Source: Caldilineaceae bacterium SB0664_bin_27
Lineage (GTDB): Bacteria; Chloroflexota; Anaerolineae; Caldilineales; Caldilineaceae
Reading direction: 5' to 3'
DNA: 59,154 nucleotides
NCBI GenBank assembly: GCA_009838625.1
Contig: VXRG01000152.1
Location: forward strand, 1-59,154
The notes beneath the pieces were generated by a model that saw only the letters and a program-made list of their open reading frames with translations, was not told the origin of the DNA and ran no database searches. Of this stretch, positions 28,003 to 35,918 are shown piece by piece (position 1 is the first letter of the stretch; the number at the start of each line of letters is the position of its first letter). The position numbers were made by a program, and so were the translations under genes.

Positions 28003-28485
28003 CTACTGCCGGCTCTCTTCTTCTGAGCCTCGACTGCGCGAAAACAGGCCGCGCAGAAGCATCACGACCAAGCCAAATCCGGCACCCATGGCCAGCGCGG
28101 TGAGCGGCGAAAAGGTCGCTTTCACGTTGCCCTCCACTTTGCCCGCTACCACAAGCCAGGTGCACAACTCCTCTGCCTTCAACCGGCCCGACGCCAGAAA
28201 ACCAATGTTACCACTCTGGACAGTAACTTGCTCGCTGGCAGAAAACCCGATCGCGGCTTCACGCATATCAAGCGATTTCGTCTGCACGAATCCAGCCGCA
28301 GCGTTGGACATGTTCAGTGCCTGTGCTTGTACAGAGCGGGCAGCGGAGTCCGTCATGGAGACGTGACCACCTTGAATTGTTCCAACATTGGAACCTTTCA
28401 CTTCGATCCGCTCTCCTTCCAGATCTTCACTCAAATTGGCCGCGGCCTCTTCCAAAGGGTTAGCATCCGACTTCTCTTCAGCCAT
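28003..28485 (-). CDS. Membrane-anchored 15-residue-repeat protein, function unknown
   Basis: 160 residues with a strong ribosome site (AAAGGAGG) before the ATG. Residues 1-30 are acidic. Residues 36-125 are six tandem repeats of exactly 15 residues, for example SVQAQALNMSNAAAG, FVQTKSLDMREAAIG and FSASEQVTVQSGNIG, a spacing and hydrophobic pattern expected for a small beta-solenoid. Residues 126-147 are one membrane span, followed by a basic then acidic tail. I know of no named function; the architecture recalls bactofilin-like or polymer-forming beta-helices, but that is only a resemblance. It stands alone behind a perfect consensus promoter. Confidence 0.8.
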   Translation of the reverse strand: MAEEKSDANPLEEAAANLSEDLEGERIEVKGSNVGTIQGGHVSMTDSAARSVQAQALNMSNAAAGFVQTKSLDMREAAIGFSASEQVTVQSGNIGFLASGRLKAEELCTWLVVAGKVEGNVKATFSPLTALAMGAGFGLVVMLLRGLFSRSRGSEEESRQ

Positions 28486-28535
28486 GCCAGCCTCCTTTGC
28501 TGGTACCCGTCGTTGGGTATACGCACAGATTCTTC

Positions 28536-28564
28536 ATTATAGCCAGCGGTTTATTTCCTGTCAA
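28536..28564 (-). promoter_or_regulatory. Perfect sigma-70-type promoter for the 15-residue-repeat gene
   Basis: On the minus strand TTGACA (28559-28564) and TATAAT (28536-28541) are both exact consensus hexamers with a 17-base spacer. The ATG at 28485 lies about 44 bases after the expected transcription start. Confidence 0.85.
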
Positions 28565-28821
28565 AAAAAAGGCCCCGCCAAGCAGGGCAATCGCAACCAA
28601 TTTGGATTGCCGACATTGCCGAAGTCAGGCAGAGGGACCACGAAGGGGACTCTCAAGCAACAGACAAAGAGCCAACACCAGGGCACGGACAAGGCCCGGC
28701 TCTACACTTCGGGCGGCATCCCAGGAAACTGAGGCAATTGGATGAAATCGCCCGGCCAGGTGTGTTTGAGAGCAGCGTGTTCGCGTTTCCTCGCCTGAAC
28801 AGTTCTGGCGACACTTTCAGG

Positions 28822-28840
28822 GCGCTGGCGTTGCCAGCGC
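28822..28840. repeat. Perfect 8-bp inverted repeat
   Basis: GCGCTGGC and GCCAGCGC flank a 3-base loop. No T-run follows on either side, so it is not a standard terminator. Confidence 0.6.
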
Positions 28841-28883
28841 TACCGTCAATCTGTACCTGGAATCCGGTGTTGCGGTGAAATGA

Positions 28884-28938
28884 GAAGCGGGCCCACAGGC
28901 ACTGTGTCCCTCAATCTGGGGGAACAGTGCCGCTTCGG
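28884..28938 (-). terminator. Long compound hairpin downstream of the SIMPL gene
   Basis: GGCACTGT and ACAGTGCC form the core stem, with flanking AAGC/GCTT and two copies of the palindrome GGGCCC (28889-28894 and 28937-28942) able to extend or rearrange it. It lies 50-100 bases after the SIMPL stop on the minus strand. Without a U-run it may protect the 3' end rather than terminate. Confidence 0.4.
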
Positions 28939-28989
28939 GCCCGTAAGAGGTTTTCGTCGCGGCAAGACTTTCGACTCTCGCCGAAGGTC

Positions 28990-29763
28990 CTACCGGAGCT
29001 CGTACGTGATCTGCAACTGCATCGTCAGGCTCAGTTCACCGGGACTGATGTGACCAGAGCCCCCACCCATCTCGGCCGCCGCCATTCTTGAGAAGTTCCC
29101 GCCGAAGAAGCCACCACCCTGGCCGATGATCTCGCTGATTCCCATCACATCCCCAACGCCTACACCGATTATATCGGCCAGCTCTACCGCTTTGTCAAAG
29201 GCGTCGGCGACCGCCTTTGCACGCGCTTCAGACTCGACCAAGGCTGGATCCGCCAGGCTGAAGTCAACACCGTAGATATTGTTGGCGCCTGATTCGATGG
29301 CCGCATCGAGGACATCTCCGATACTCTCCAGATCCCGAATTGTAATGGTTACCGTATTGCTGACTCGATAGCGAACTTCGTCCTCATTCAGCAGACCGCC
29401 CGGTCCAAAGCGCTCGGCAAAGATGCTGAAGTGCCTGGTCTGAATGTCCGTTTCATCAATATTCTGCGACAGCAGAGCTGCCTGGACATCTTCCATAATC
29501 GACTGTGCAGCAACGCTTGCGTCTCTCACTGTTGACCGTACCACCTCCACGCCGATCGAGGCTGTGGCAATGTCGGGTTCGATGTTGACCGTGCCTTCTC
29601 CCACCACCGTTACCGAATGGGAACTTTGCGCGGAAAGCGTTTCGGCGCGGGCCATAGCTGCCGGGGCCGGCGACGCGGAGCCAATTATGAAGGCCGCGAT
29701 CAGGACCAAGGTCAGTGTCGCGACCAGGCCAACTGTAGCATTTGCCAAAAATTTTTCTTTCAT
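28990..29763 (-). CDS. SIMPL domain (DUF541) exported protein
   Basis: 257 residues from the ATG at 29763, which follows AAGGGAGAG. An N-terminal hydrophobic segment (about residues 8-32) is a signal peptide or anchor, with ASPAPAAMARA as a plausible cleavage region. The rest is a SIMPL/DUF541 domain: VTVVGEGTVNIEPDIATASIGVE at the start and the SRARAKAVADAFDKAVELADIIG-like helix (here ESEARAKAVADAFDKA) near the end. Family members are periplasmic or surface proteins of unclear role, some linked to oxidative stress. A glycine-rich loop (GQGGGFFGGNF) precedes the last strand. Confidence 0.88.
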   Translation of the reverse strand: MKEKFLANATVGLVATLTLVLIAAFIIGSASPAPAAMARAETLSAQSSHSVTVVGEGTVNIEPDIATASIGVEVVRSTVRDASVAAQSIMEDVQAALLSQNIDETDIQTRHFSIFAERFGPGGLLNEDEVRYRVSNTVTITIRDLESIGDVLDAAIESGANNIYGVDFSLADPALVESEARAKAVADAFDKAVELADIIGVGVGDVMGISEIIGQGGGFFGGNFSRMAAAEMGGGSGHISPGELSLTMQLQITYELR

Positions 29764-29928
29764 TTTGCCGCTCTCCCTTGAAAAGAAAGGCACCAATAGC
29801 ACTCCACGCGAACTCTGTGCAGCATCTAAGACGACGCCGCAGTTAAAAGAGTTTCATTGGACACGAAACCGACATTTCTCGCTGCGGGTTCTTCTGATTC
29901 TTTTGCGTGTGATAGGATCGTTTCTATC

Positions 29929-32205
29929 ATGCCCGCACGACTTCCGAAGTCTCCAAGTCACATCTTCATATTGGCCCTGCTTTTTCTGTTCGGGGCCGCA
30001 GGTTGGGTGGTCACCTCTGGCGGCAAGACCGAAAGTCCGGCTGCCGCTGCCGCAGTGGATCGGCTCCACAGCGGCACGGTCGCTTCGATGGACAGCCCCG
30101 TCTTCGAGTACAAACCCGGATGGCAGGTGTCGGTCGAGGGGGCCGATACGACTGAGCCGGCACAACCATGGATGGAGCCGTCGGGCCGAATGGCCTTCTC
30201 GTACAGTGGCCGTGATCTCGCGCTGCAGTTAGCCCTCGGCGATTATTGGGGTTACATCTTCGTGTCAGTAGACGGTCGTCCTGCCAACCGCTTGCCCGTT
30301 ATTCGTGGAAACCATGACAGCCTCGGCCGACCCAGCGGCTACCGGCCTCTTTTTGCTCCGGAGAAGGATACCGCAGCGGGTCCGGTTCCAGAGTGGGTTG
30401 TCGTACACCGCGCCACGACCGACGGTCCACACGAAGTTGAGGTCGAGGTTTGGCGGGGTTGGGGCCAGACCGTCCTGCGAGGCGCGGCTGTGGACTCGAT
30501 ACCCTCAGGACCCCGGCCGCAGTGGCCGGCTATTTTGCTGGCCCTGACAGGAGGCTGGCTCGCTATCACCGCCCTGGTCATGTTCCTCGGCACCGCATCG
30601 GCTGCGAGATTGTGGGCCGGCGGCCCCTCTACTTCGGCTGACCACAGGGTGCCGGAAAACTGGGATTCCGATTCGGTGCAGAAGTGGGCACGTCACATTT
30701 CCACACTTGTGCATCTTTTTCCCTGGAACATCGCAGTTGGCCTGGCCGCCGCAGGCGTCGCAATCACAGGAACCGGTGCATCAAGCCAGAATTGGCTGTT
30801 CGTTGACGCAGGGTTGATATTGCTCGGATTTATCGGGGTGCGGCGGCCTGTCCTCTGGACCGGCGCACTCCTCTTCGGGTTGCCATTCTATCTCTACCCG
30901 CTACCTATCCTTCCGGGGCTGTCGTTGAATCTGATCGAAATCGGCGTTTACGGTGGTATGGCGCTGGTCCTGGTCAGGTTCATCGTCCTGCACGGTCTCC
31001 TGCGGATTTCAGAACGCAAGCCCTTTGCGCTTGACACTCGCCACCGACTCTTTTTTGTTCTTGTCTCCCTAGCCCTTGTCGCCACTTTCGCGGCCGAGCA
31101 ACAGAGTGTCGCACTGCGTGAATGGAGGACGCTTTTCCTAAGTGCCGGTCTCTTTGCCTTGTTGTTACACGGGACGCTAAGCAACACCGCAGACGGCAAA
31201 ACAGACCGTACTTTTCTCGTGCTCTGCTGGCTGGCCGGCGGCGCGTTTGTAGCCTGCGCCGGCCTCTGGCAGTACGTCACGGAGCAGAACATCATCCAAG
31301 CCGAAGGCGTCAACCGGGTGCGGGCATTTTACGGCTCCCCCAATAACCTCGGTCTTTACCTGGAGCGGAGTGCGGCGATGGGCCTGGCGCTGGCTTTTTT
31401 CGAAGGGTGGTCAGCCAGAGGCGAGAGAAGTGGAGAGAGGCTGCCGCGGCGGGAAAGATTCTCTCTCCTCGAGTCCTGGAGGCGTGCTCCTTTCGCGGCC
31501 CAGAGCGCACTGCTCCTTACAATTCCTCAGCTGGCGGCGCTGCTTCTTACCTTCAGTAAAGGGGCAATCTTTCTCGGCCTGCCGGCACTGCTGCTTGCTC
31601 TGGCAATCGCGGGGAGGCGCCTGCTTGCCGCGCCGGGTTTTGCGTTACGGCAGCGATATGTTTGGGGGTTGGCCGCCGTGGCAGCGGCAATGGTACTGGG
31701 GTTGATCCCATTTCTGGGTACTGAACGATTCCGCAGCCTACTGGACTTCAGCCCGGAAGGCACCGCCGGCATACGACTCAGCCTTTGGCGCAGCAGCGTG
31801 CAGATGGCCCTGGATCATTTGTGGCTGGGCGTCGGGCCGGACAACTTTCTTTACAGTTACCGCAGCGGCTACATTCTGCCCTCCGCCTGGCGCGATCCCA
31901 GCCTCAACCACCCTCATAACGTCGTTCTCGACTGGTGGACACGACTTGGTCTACCGGGCCTTGCTCTGGCTGCAGCCTGGTTGGCCCTGGGGGTCCGCTC
32001 CCTTTGGAAGGCGGCGACTACCGATGCCATCGCTGTCGGAGCGTTGGGTGCGGCGGCGGCCGCGTTAGGGCACGGTTTAATCGACGCATCCTATGCTCTT
32101 CCGGACCTTCTCATTGTGTGGGTATTTCTGCTGCACCTGTTCCCTCCGGCGGGCGCGGAGAAGTCTGTGGACAGTCCAGGCAACAGGCCTGCGGATTCGC
32201 GCTAG
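29929..32205 (+). CDS. O-antigen ligase-like membrane protein with ectodomain
   Basis: 758 residues from the ATG at 29929. One membrane span (about 10-30) is followed by an extracytoplasmic beta-rich domain (30-195) and then ten or more membrane spans. The second half has Wzy/WaaL family marks: FYGSPNNLGLYLERS, GTAGIRLSLWRSSVQM and LNHPHNVVLDWWTRLGLPGL. Proteins of this family transfer or polymerise undecaprenyl-linked glycans. No LPS or polysaccharide cluster is nearby, so the likely product is a surface glycan or glycoprotein. The N-terminal ectodomain is not usual for WaaL. It converges with the kinase gene. Confidence 0.82.
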   Translation: MPARLPKSPSHIFILALLFLFGAAGWVVTSGGKTESPAAAAAVDRLHSGTVASMDSPVFEYKPGWQVSVEGADTTEPAQPWMEPSGRMAFSYSGRDLALQLALGDYWGYIFVSVDGRPANRLPVIRGNHDSLGRPSGYRPLFAPEKDTAAGPVPEWVVVHRATTDGPHEVEVEVWRGWGQTVLRGAAVDSIPSGPRPQWPAILLALTGGWLAITALVMFLGTASAARLWAGGPSTSADHRVPENWDSDSVQKWARHISTLVHLFPWNIAVGLAAAGVAITGTGASSQNWLFVDAGLILLGFIGVRRPVLWTGALLFGLPFYLYPLPILPGLSLNLIEIGVYGGMALVLVRFIVLHGLLRISERKPFALDTRHRLFFVLVSLALVATFAAEQQSVALREWRTLFLSAGLFALLLHGTLSNTADGKTDRTFLVLCWLAGGAFVACAGLWQYVTEQNIIQAEGVNRVRAFYGSPNNLGLYLERSAAMGLALAFFEGWSARGERSGERLPRRERFSLLESWRRAPFAAQSALLLTIPQLAALLLTFSKGAIFLGLPALLLALAIAGRRLLAAPGFALRQRYVWGLAAVAAAMVLGLIPFLGTERFRSLLDFSPEGTAGIRLSLWRSSVQMALDHLWLGVGPDNFLYSYRSGYILPSAWRDPSLNHPHNVVLDWWTRLGLPGLALAAAWLALGVRSLWKAATTDAIAVGALGAAAAALGHGLIDASYALPDLLIVWVFLLHLFPPAGAEKSVDSPGNRPADSR

Positions 32206-32251
32206 CTGCGACCGCCGTCCAGCCAAACTCTGGCGGCTTTATGGTGAGTAT

Positions 32252-33157
32252 TCACAGCTCCCGCAGACGCCGCAGGCCCCAGTGGTAAGTGTGGTTGTCA
32301 TGGACCTTACAGTCGCTGAAACGCAGGCTGTAGAAGGTATAGTAGAGGTCGATGCGCTTCCAGCAACGTGGACCATAACGCGCGTCGATTTGGCCGCGCA
32401 GGTGTTCGTAATCCGCCTTGGTTACAAAGTCGTAGATTCTCCAGAAATAGTAGGCGCCCGCCAAATCCATGTGCGGGTCGCCGATCAGTGTCAGCGGACT
32501 GAAGTCAACGACCGCCGTCAGGATTCCGCGTTCGTCACACAGGACGTTGCCGGGGAAGTAGTCGCCGTGTACAAGGCACTTCTGCGGCCGGAGGGGTAGT
32601 TCGCCGAGTTCCCGGTAGAATCCTTCCACGATCCGGTCCACCTCGGCCAAGTCCCCCTGCAAATCGGCGTAGGAATGTTTCAGGGTTGCCTCGACGCGCG
32701 CCCGCAGGTATGCGGGCCAGGTGTCCGAGGTTATCTCCTCCACTTCGTTCAGAGGTTCGCCAAATGGCAGGTGCGGCAGACGGACCGCATGCAAGGGGGG
32801 AAGGCCATCCAAAAAGGACTCGATTGCGCTGCGACGTTCGGGGGCGGTCAGACGGGGAAAGACTTCGGCAAAGTCCAGCCCGGGAAGTCGCCTTTCGACA
32901 TGAAAGTGTACGTCTCTGACGAAGCCATGTTCGTAGATTAGGGGAACTGCGAAAGGGAAGGAATGTCTTTGAAGCTGCTCCGTAAAGCGCTGCAGTTGCG
33001 GGAGATAGCCCTGCTCTTGCCGGTCGTTGTGGATTTTTAAGACACGCCCGCCGCCAATGTCGTAAATGGAGGAGGTCATCCCTCTCCCCAGAAGCGAGGC
33101 GTCATCAATTTTCAGAAGGCGCAAGACCTCAGCCAACTTCTCGCGCTCGGTCTTCAC
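32252..33157 (-). CDS. APH-family phosphotransferase
   Basis: 301-residue kinase-like fold protein. The catalytic loop CLVHGDYFPGNVLCDERG and the following VVDFSPLTLIGDPHMDLAG supply the Brenner motif (HGDxxxxN) and the metal-binding aspartate of aminoglycoside phosphotransferase-type enzymes. The substrate is not evident; family members act on sugars, choline, amino acids or drugs, and nothing here points to drug resistance. The GTG start overlaps the tlpA stop (GTGA), so it is the third gene of a coupled gnd-tlpA-kinase operon. Confidence 0.85.
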   Translation of the reverse strand: MKTEREKLAEVLRLLKIDDASLLGRGMTSSIYDIGGGRVLKIHNDRQEQGYLPQLQRFTEQLQRHSFPFAVPLIYEHGFVRDVHFHVERRLPGLDFAEVFPRLTAPERRSAIESFLDGLPPLHAVRLPHLPFGEPLNEVEEITSDTWPAYLRARVEATLKHSYADLQGDLAEVDRIVEGFYRELGELPLRPQKCLVHGDYFPGNVLCDERGILTAVVDFSPLTLIGDPHMDLAGAYYFWRIYDFVTKADYEHLRGQIDARYGPRCWKRIDLYYTFYSLRFSDCKVHDNHTYHWGLRRLREL

Positions 33158-33831
33158 GGTAGTATTTCTGCGATGCGCTCCGCCAGGATTACGCTATTCA
33201 TTTCTCCCGACCATACGCCGCGGATGATGCCCTCGGCATCGATAAAGTAGGTGAGCGGCAGCGCCTGAACGTTGTAGCGCCGCCCCACCTCGAGAGAGCT
33301 GTCCATGACAATCTCGAACTCTGAACTGCCGCCGGCCAGATCGCTCGTAGAACCCTCTTTTCCTCCTGATGGGGCCCCAATTTCGTTCAGAAAGCGTGCT
33401 ACGGTGTCGGATCTCTCTCCTTGATTCACGCCTAAGAACAGGACGCAATCAAGATCAGCATCCCGGCCTGCTCGGCCCTGCCGGTTCTCTCCATCCATTT
33501 GGCCCTGCGCCGTGCAACCGCCGTATCGCGCGGCTGCGGCCTGTAAAGCCGGAAACTCGCGGCGGCAAGGGCCGCACCAGGTCGCCCAGAAATTGAGGAC
33601 AACCGGTCTACCTTTCGCCGTTGAAAGGACGAAATTATCTTCCGTTTCGCCAGCGGTATTAAAGCGCGGCAGCGTGAAATCAGGCGCCGGGTAGTGCAAC
33701 GCCGGCCGCGGCGTATCAAAGGAGGATGCGTCGATGGAAGGGCGACTGATCCAGATCCATCCGGCGCCCAACAGGAGGATGAAGGGGATTGCCGCGTGCC
33801 AGCGGTTAATCAACTGAAGCCCTACTCCCAC
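33154..33831 (-). CDS. TlpA/ResA-like thiol-disulfide oxidoreductase
   Basis: 225 residues with one N-terminal membrane anchor (about 14-29) and an external thioredoxin fold. The active site is NFWATWCGPCRREFP, and the cis-proline is in VQALPLTYF. Between the first helix and the next strand there is an unusual insert of about 25 residues holding two more cysteines (GGCTAQGQM ... DADLDC). The GTG start overlaps the gnd stop by 10 bases and the gene overlaps the kinase by four. It likely reduces or rearranges disulfides in envelope proteins or in c-type cytochrome assembly. Confidence 0.87.
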   Translation of the reverse strand: MGVGLQLINRWHAAIPFILLLGAGWIWISRPSIDASSFDTPRPALHYPAPDFTLPRFNTAGETEDNFVLSTAKGRPVVLNFWATWCGPCRREFPALQAAAARYGGCTAQGQMDGENRQGRAGRDADLDCVLFLGVNQGERSDTVARFLNEIGAPSGGKEGSTSDLAGGSSEFEIVMDSSLEVGRRYNVQALPLTYFIDAEGIIRGVWSGEMNSVILAERIAEILP

Positions 33832-35249
33832 TCACTGTGAAAGATGCCCTCGCGGTCGGTGCGTTCGTACGTGTGAGCGCCGAAGAAGTCCCGCTGCGCC
33901 TGGATCAGATTGGCCGGCAGTCTCGCGCTGCGATAACTGTCATAGTAGGCCAGGCTGGCACTGAACGCGGGCGTCGGGATACCTCTCGCAACCGCCAACT
34001 GGATGACTTTTCGCCATCCCGGCAATCTCTCGGTTACCGCGGCACGAAACTCTTCGTCCAGAAGCAGGTTCGTCAACGCCGGGTTGCGGTTGTAGGCATC
34101 GGTTATGTGGTTGAGAAAGCGGGCCCTAATGATGCAGCCTGAGCGCCAGATCGCCGCAATTTCACCTAAATTCAGCCCGTAGTCGTACTCATCGCTTGCT
34201 TGCCTCAGCAAAGCCATCCCCTGCGCGTAAGCACTGATCTTGCTTGCGTACAGAGCGTCACGCGTAGCGTCTATCAACTCCTGGCGGTCACCTTCAAAGG
34301 TTGTTGTTTCAGGACCCGGCAGTTGCGCAGATGCTGCGATTCGTTCCTCCTTCAACGACGAGATGATGCGGCCGGTAACCGCGCTGTTTATGGTTGGAAT
34401 CGGCGCGCCTACGTCCATTGCGTTCTGGCTTGTCCATTTGCCAGTGCCCTTCTGTTGCGCTTTGTCGAGCACCATGTCCACGAGCGCGCGGCCGCTCTCC
34501 TCGTCCAACCTTCTGAATATCCTGCTCGTAATTTCGATCAGAAAGCTATCCAATTCCCCTTCATTCCACTCGGCAAATACTTCCGCCAGCTCGCTCGCGC
34601 TCAACCCCAAAACTTGCTGCAGAATATCATAAGCCTCTGCAATGAGCTGCATGTCCCCGTATTCGATGCCGTTGTGAACCATCTTCACATAGTGGCCTGC
34701 GCCGCCGCGACCTATGTAGCTGACACACGGTTCACCGTCTTCATCGGCTTTGGCGGAGATTGCCCGCAGCATCGGCCCAACCGCTTCCCAACCCTCGACG
34801 GCGCCGCCGGGCATGATCGACGGTCCCCAGAGTGCGCCTTCCTCTCCTCCGCTGACGCCGACCCCCATGTATACCAGGCCCTTGGCCGTCAGCTCCCGGC
34901 TGCGCCGCTCAGTGTCCGGAAAGTAGCTGTTGCCGCCGTCCATGACGATATCGCCCTCGTCCAGCAGTGGGACAAGGGCGTCCAGCACCGCGTCTACGGG
35001 CCGGCCGGCCTGGACCATCAGCAGTACGCGGCGCGGCCGCACGAGATTCGCCACCACTTCCTCCAACGTCACCGCGGGAATCAGGTTTTTGCCGACATGC
35101 CCGGCCGCGAAATCGGTCATTTTGGACGTGGTGCGATTGTGGACAACGACATTGAAGCCGTTGCGCTCCAGGTTGAGCACCAGATTCTGTCCCATCACGG
35201 CCAAGCCGGAAACGGCAATGTCCCCACGAGGGGCTGTGGCATCACTCAT
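33822..35249 (-). CDS. gnd: 6-phosphogluconate dehydrogenase (decarboxylating)
   Basis: 475 residues from the ATG at 35249, which follows AAGGAGA. It oxidatively decarboxylates 6-phosphogluconate to ribulose 5-phosphate, making NADPH in the pentose phosphate pathway. The Rossmann start GLAVMGQNLVLNLERNGF, the NRT segment (NADP preference), DGGNSYFPDTERRSREL, GVSGGEEGALWGPSIMPGG and VKMVHNGIEYGDMQLIAEAY are all intact, and the length matches the long (GndA) type. It heads the gnd-tlpA-kinase operon. A TATACT box at 35300-35305 on the minus strand may be its -10. Confidence 0.96.
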   Translation of the reverse strand: MSDATAPRGDIAVSGLAVMGQNLVLNLERNGFNVVVHNRTTSKMTDFAAGHVGKNLIPAVTLEEVVANLVRPRRVLLMVQAGRPVDAVLDALVPLLDEGDIVMDGGNSYFPDTERRSRELTAKGLVYMGVGVSGGEEGALWGPSIMPGGAVEGWEAVGPMLRAISAKADEDGEPCVSYIGRGGAGHYVKMVHNGIEYGDMQLIAEAYDILQQVLGLSASELAEVFAEWNEGELDSFLIEITSRIFRRLDEESGRALVDMVLDKAQQKGTGKWTSQNAMDVGAPIPTINSAVTGRIISSLKEERIAASAQLPGPETTTFEGDRQELIDATRDALYASKISAYAQGMALLRQASDEYDYGLNLGEIAAIWRSGCIIRARFLNHITDAYNRNPALTNLLLDEEFRAAVTERLPGWRKVIQLAVARGIPTPAFSASLAYYDSYRSARLPANLIQAQRDFFGAHTYERTDREGIFHSEWE

Positions 35250-35424
35250 TGGTTCTCTCCTTGTGACGGTGCGCATTCGTTCTTCAGAATTTCCTGCACA
35301 GTATAGCAGACAGCTATGGGATCAGAGCATTTTTTTCACGCAGGATTGATGGAGAACTGCCGAAGGCGGCTCGAATACATCAGAATAAAGATGTCATGGC
35401 TTGAGCACTCAAACTTGGGCACTA

Positions 35425-35630
35425 CCCAGAATTGGGGTGGGAATTATCAGACTGGGAAAAAGTGCCAGCAACGGGAGAAATTGATAAAGGAGTTCGTGTG
35501 AGATGCAGGGAGGGCAGAGATGCGCAAAAGGGGCACCAATACGCCGTCTGAAATGTCCGGACTCTGCAAATTTTTGTACAGCTTCTCGGTGGGCCGGCAG
35601 TTCATCATCTTGATGGCTGAGGGGCGGTCT
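35425..35630. repeat. Dispersed repeat, copy A
   Basis: Shares ordered blocks with 58518-58815: CCCAGA-TTGGGGTGGGAA, then GATGCGC, GTCTGAAATGTCC, TTTTGTACAGCTT, GTGGGCC, GTTCATCA, GCTGAGG and GCGGTCT. The spacing of the first block differs between copies (about 94 versus 187 bases to the core at 35519). It lies in the gnd-purH gap, upstream of the purH promoter. Confidence 0.75.
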
Positions 35631-35662
35631 GTATTGGGATACATCCTCTTGCTGCGCCGCCT

Positions 35663-35691
35663 TTGCCTCGGCACTTTGCATGTGATACGAT
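35663..35691 (+). promoter_or_regulatory. Candidate promoter for the purH leader
   Basis: TTGCCT (35663-35668), a 17-base spacer and TACGAT (35686-35691) preceded by TGA as an extended -10. The expected start near 35698 is about 11 bases before the riboswitch P1 stem. Confidence 0.5.
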
Positions 35692-35708
35692 GCAGACCAA
35701 TCAAGGAT

Positions 35709-35850
35709 GGCTCCTCGACTGGCGGAAAGACGGGTTCAATTGCCGGAAAGTCGGCAAAGAAAACAGCCCTTCAATTTGGTGGAGAGATACCACGGGGAAG
35801 AGGAGCAAGGGAACTGTTTCCCTTTGTGCACAGTCGATCGCCTGGGCTGG
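35709..35850 (+). ncRNA. ZTP (pfl) riboswitch upstream of purH
   Basis: Senses ZMP/ZTP (phosphorylated AICAR), the substrate that accumulates when one-carbon folate is short; purH consumes ZMP. P1 is GCTCCTC (35710-35716) with GAGGAGC (35800-35806); the conserved GACTGGCG follows P1, P2 is GTGG/CCAC (35779-35782 and 35790-35793), then GGGGAA. The second subdomain has CGCCTGGGC at 35839-35847, and GGCG (35721-35724) can form the conserved pseudoknot with CGCC (35839-35842). Extra hairpins are inserted at 35740-35757 (TTGCCG/CGGCAA) and 35807-35824 (AAGGGAA/TTCCCTT). An intrinsic terminator follows, as expected for a transcriptional ON switch. Confidence 0.88.
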
Positions 35851-35883
35851 GGCAGTTGGGTTTTTCCGACTGCCTCTTTTGTT
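35851..35883 (+). terminator. Riboswitch-controlled intrinsic terminator before purH
   Basis: GGCAGTTGG (35851-35859) pairs with CCGACTGCC (35866-35874), followed by TCTTTTGTT. It ends 35 bases before the purH ATG. CAGTCG at 35831-35836 is complementary to CGACTG in the terminator's right arm (35867-35872), which offers a competing structure. Confidence 0.85.
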
Positions 35884-35918
35884 TGCCAGAACTATTGCGT
35901 CAATAAAGGAGCGTCTCC

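Larger units (their letters stand above)
28565..28989. other. Non-coding gap with two hairpins
   Basis: No convincing gene on either strand between the promoter at 28564 and the SIMPL gene stop at 28990. The only structure I see is the two inverted repeats listed separately; the remainder (28565-28820) holds nothing I can name. Confidence 0.6.

Noticed and set aside
32252..33157. Aminoglycoside resistance gene
   Set aside because: The APH fold is shared by many metabolic kinases, and nothing in sequence or context supports drug resistance.
34200..35306. 368-codon plus-strand frame opposite gnd
   Set aside because: Antisense to a fully recognised gnd gene, with no motifs of its own.
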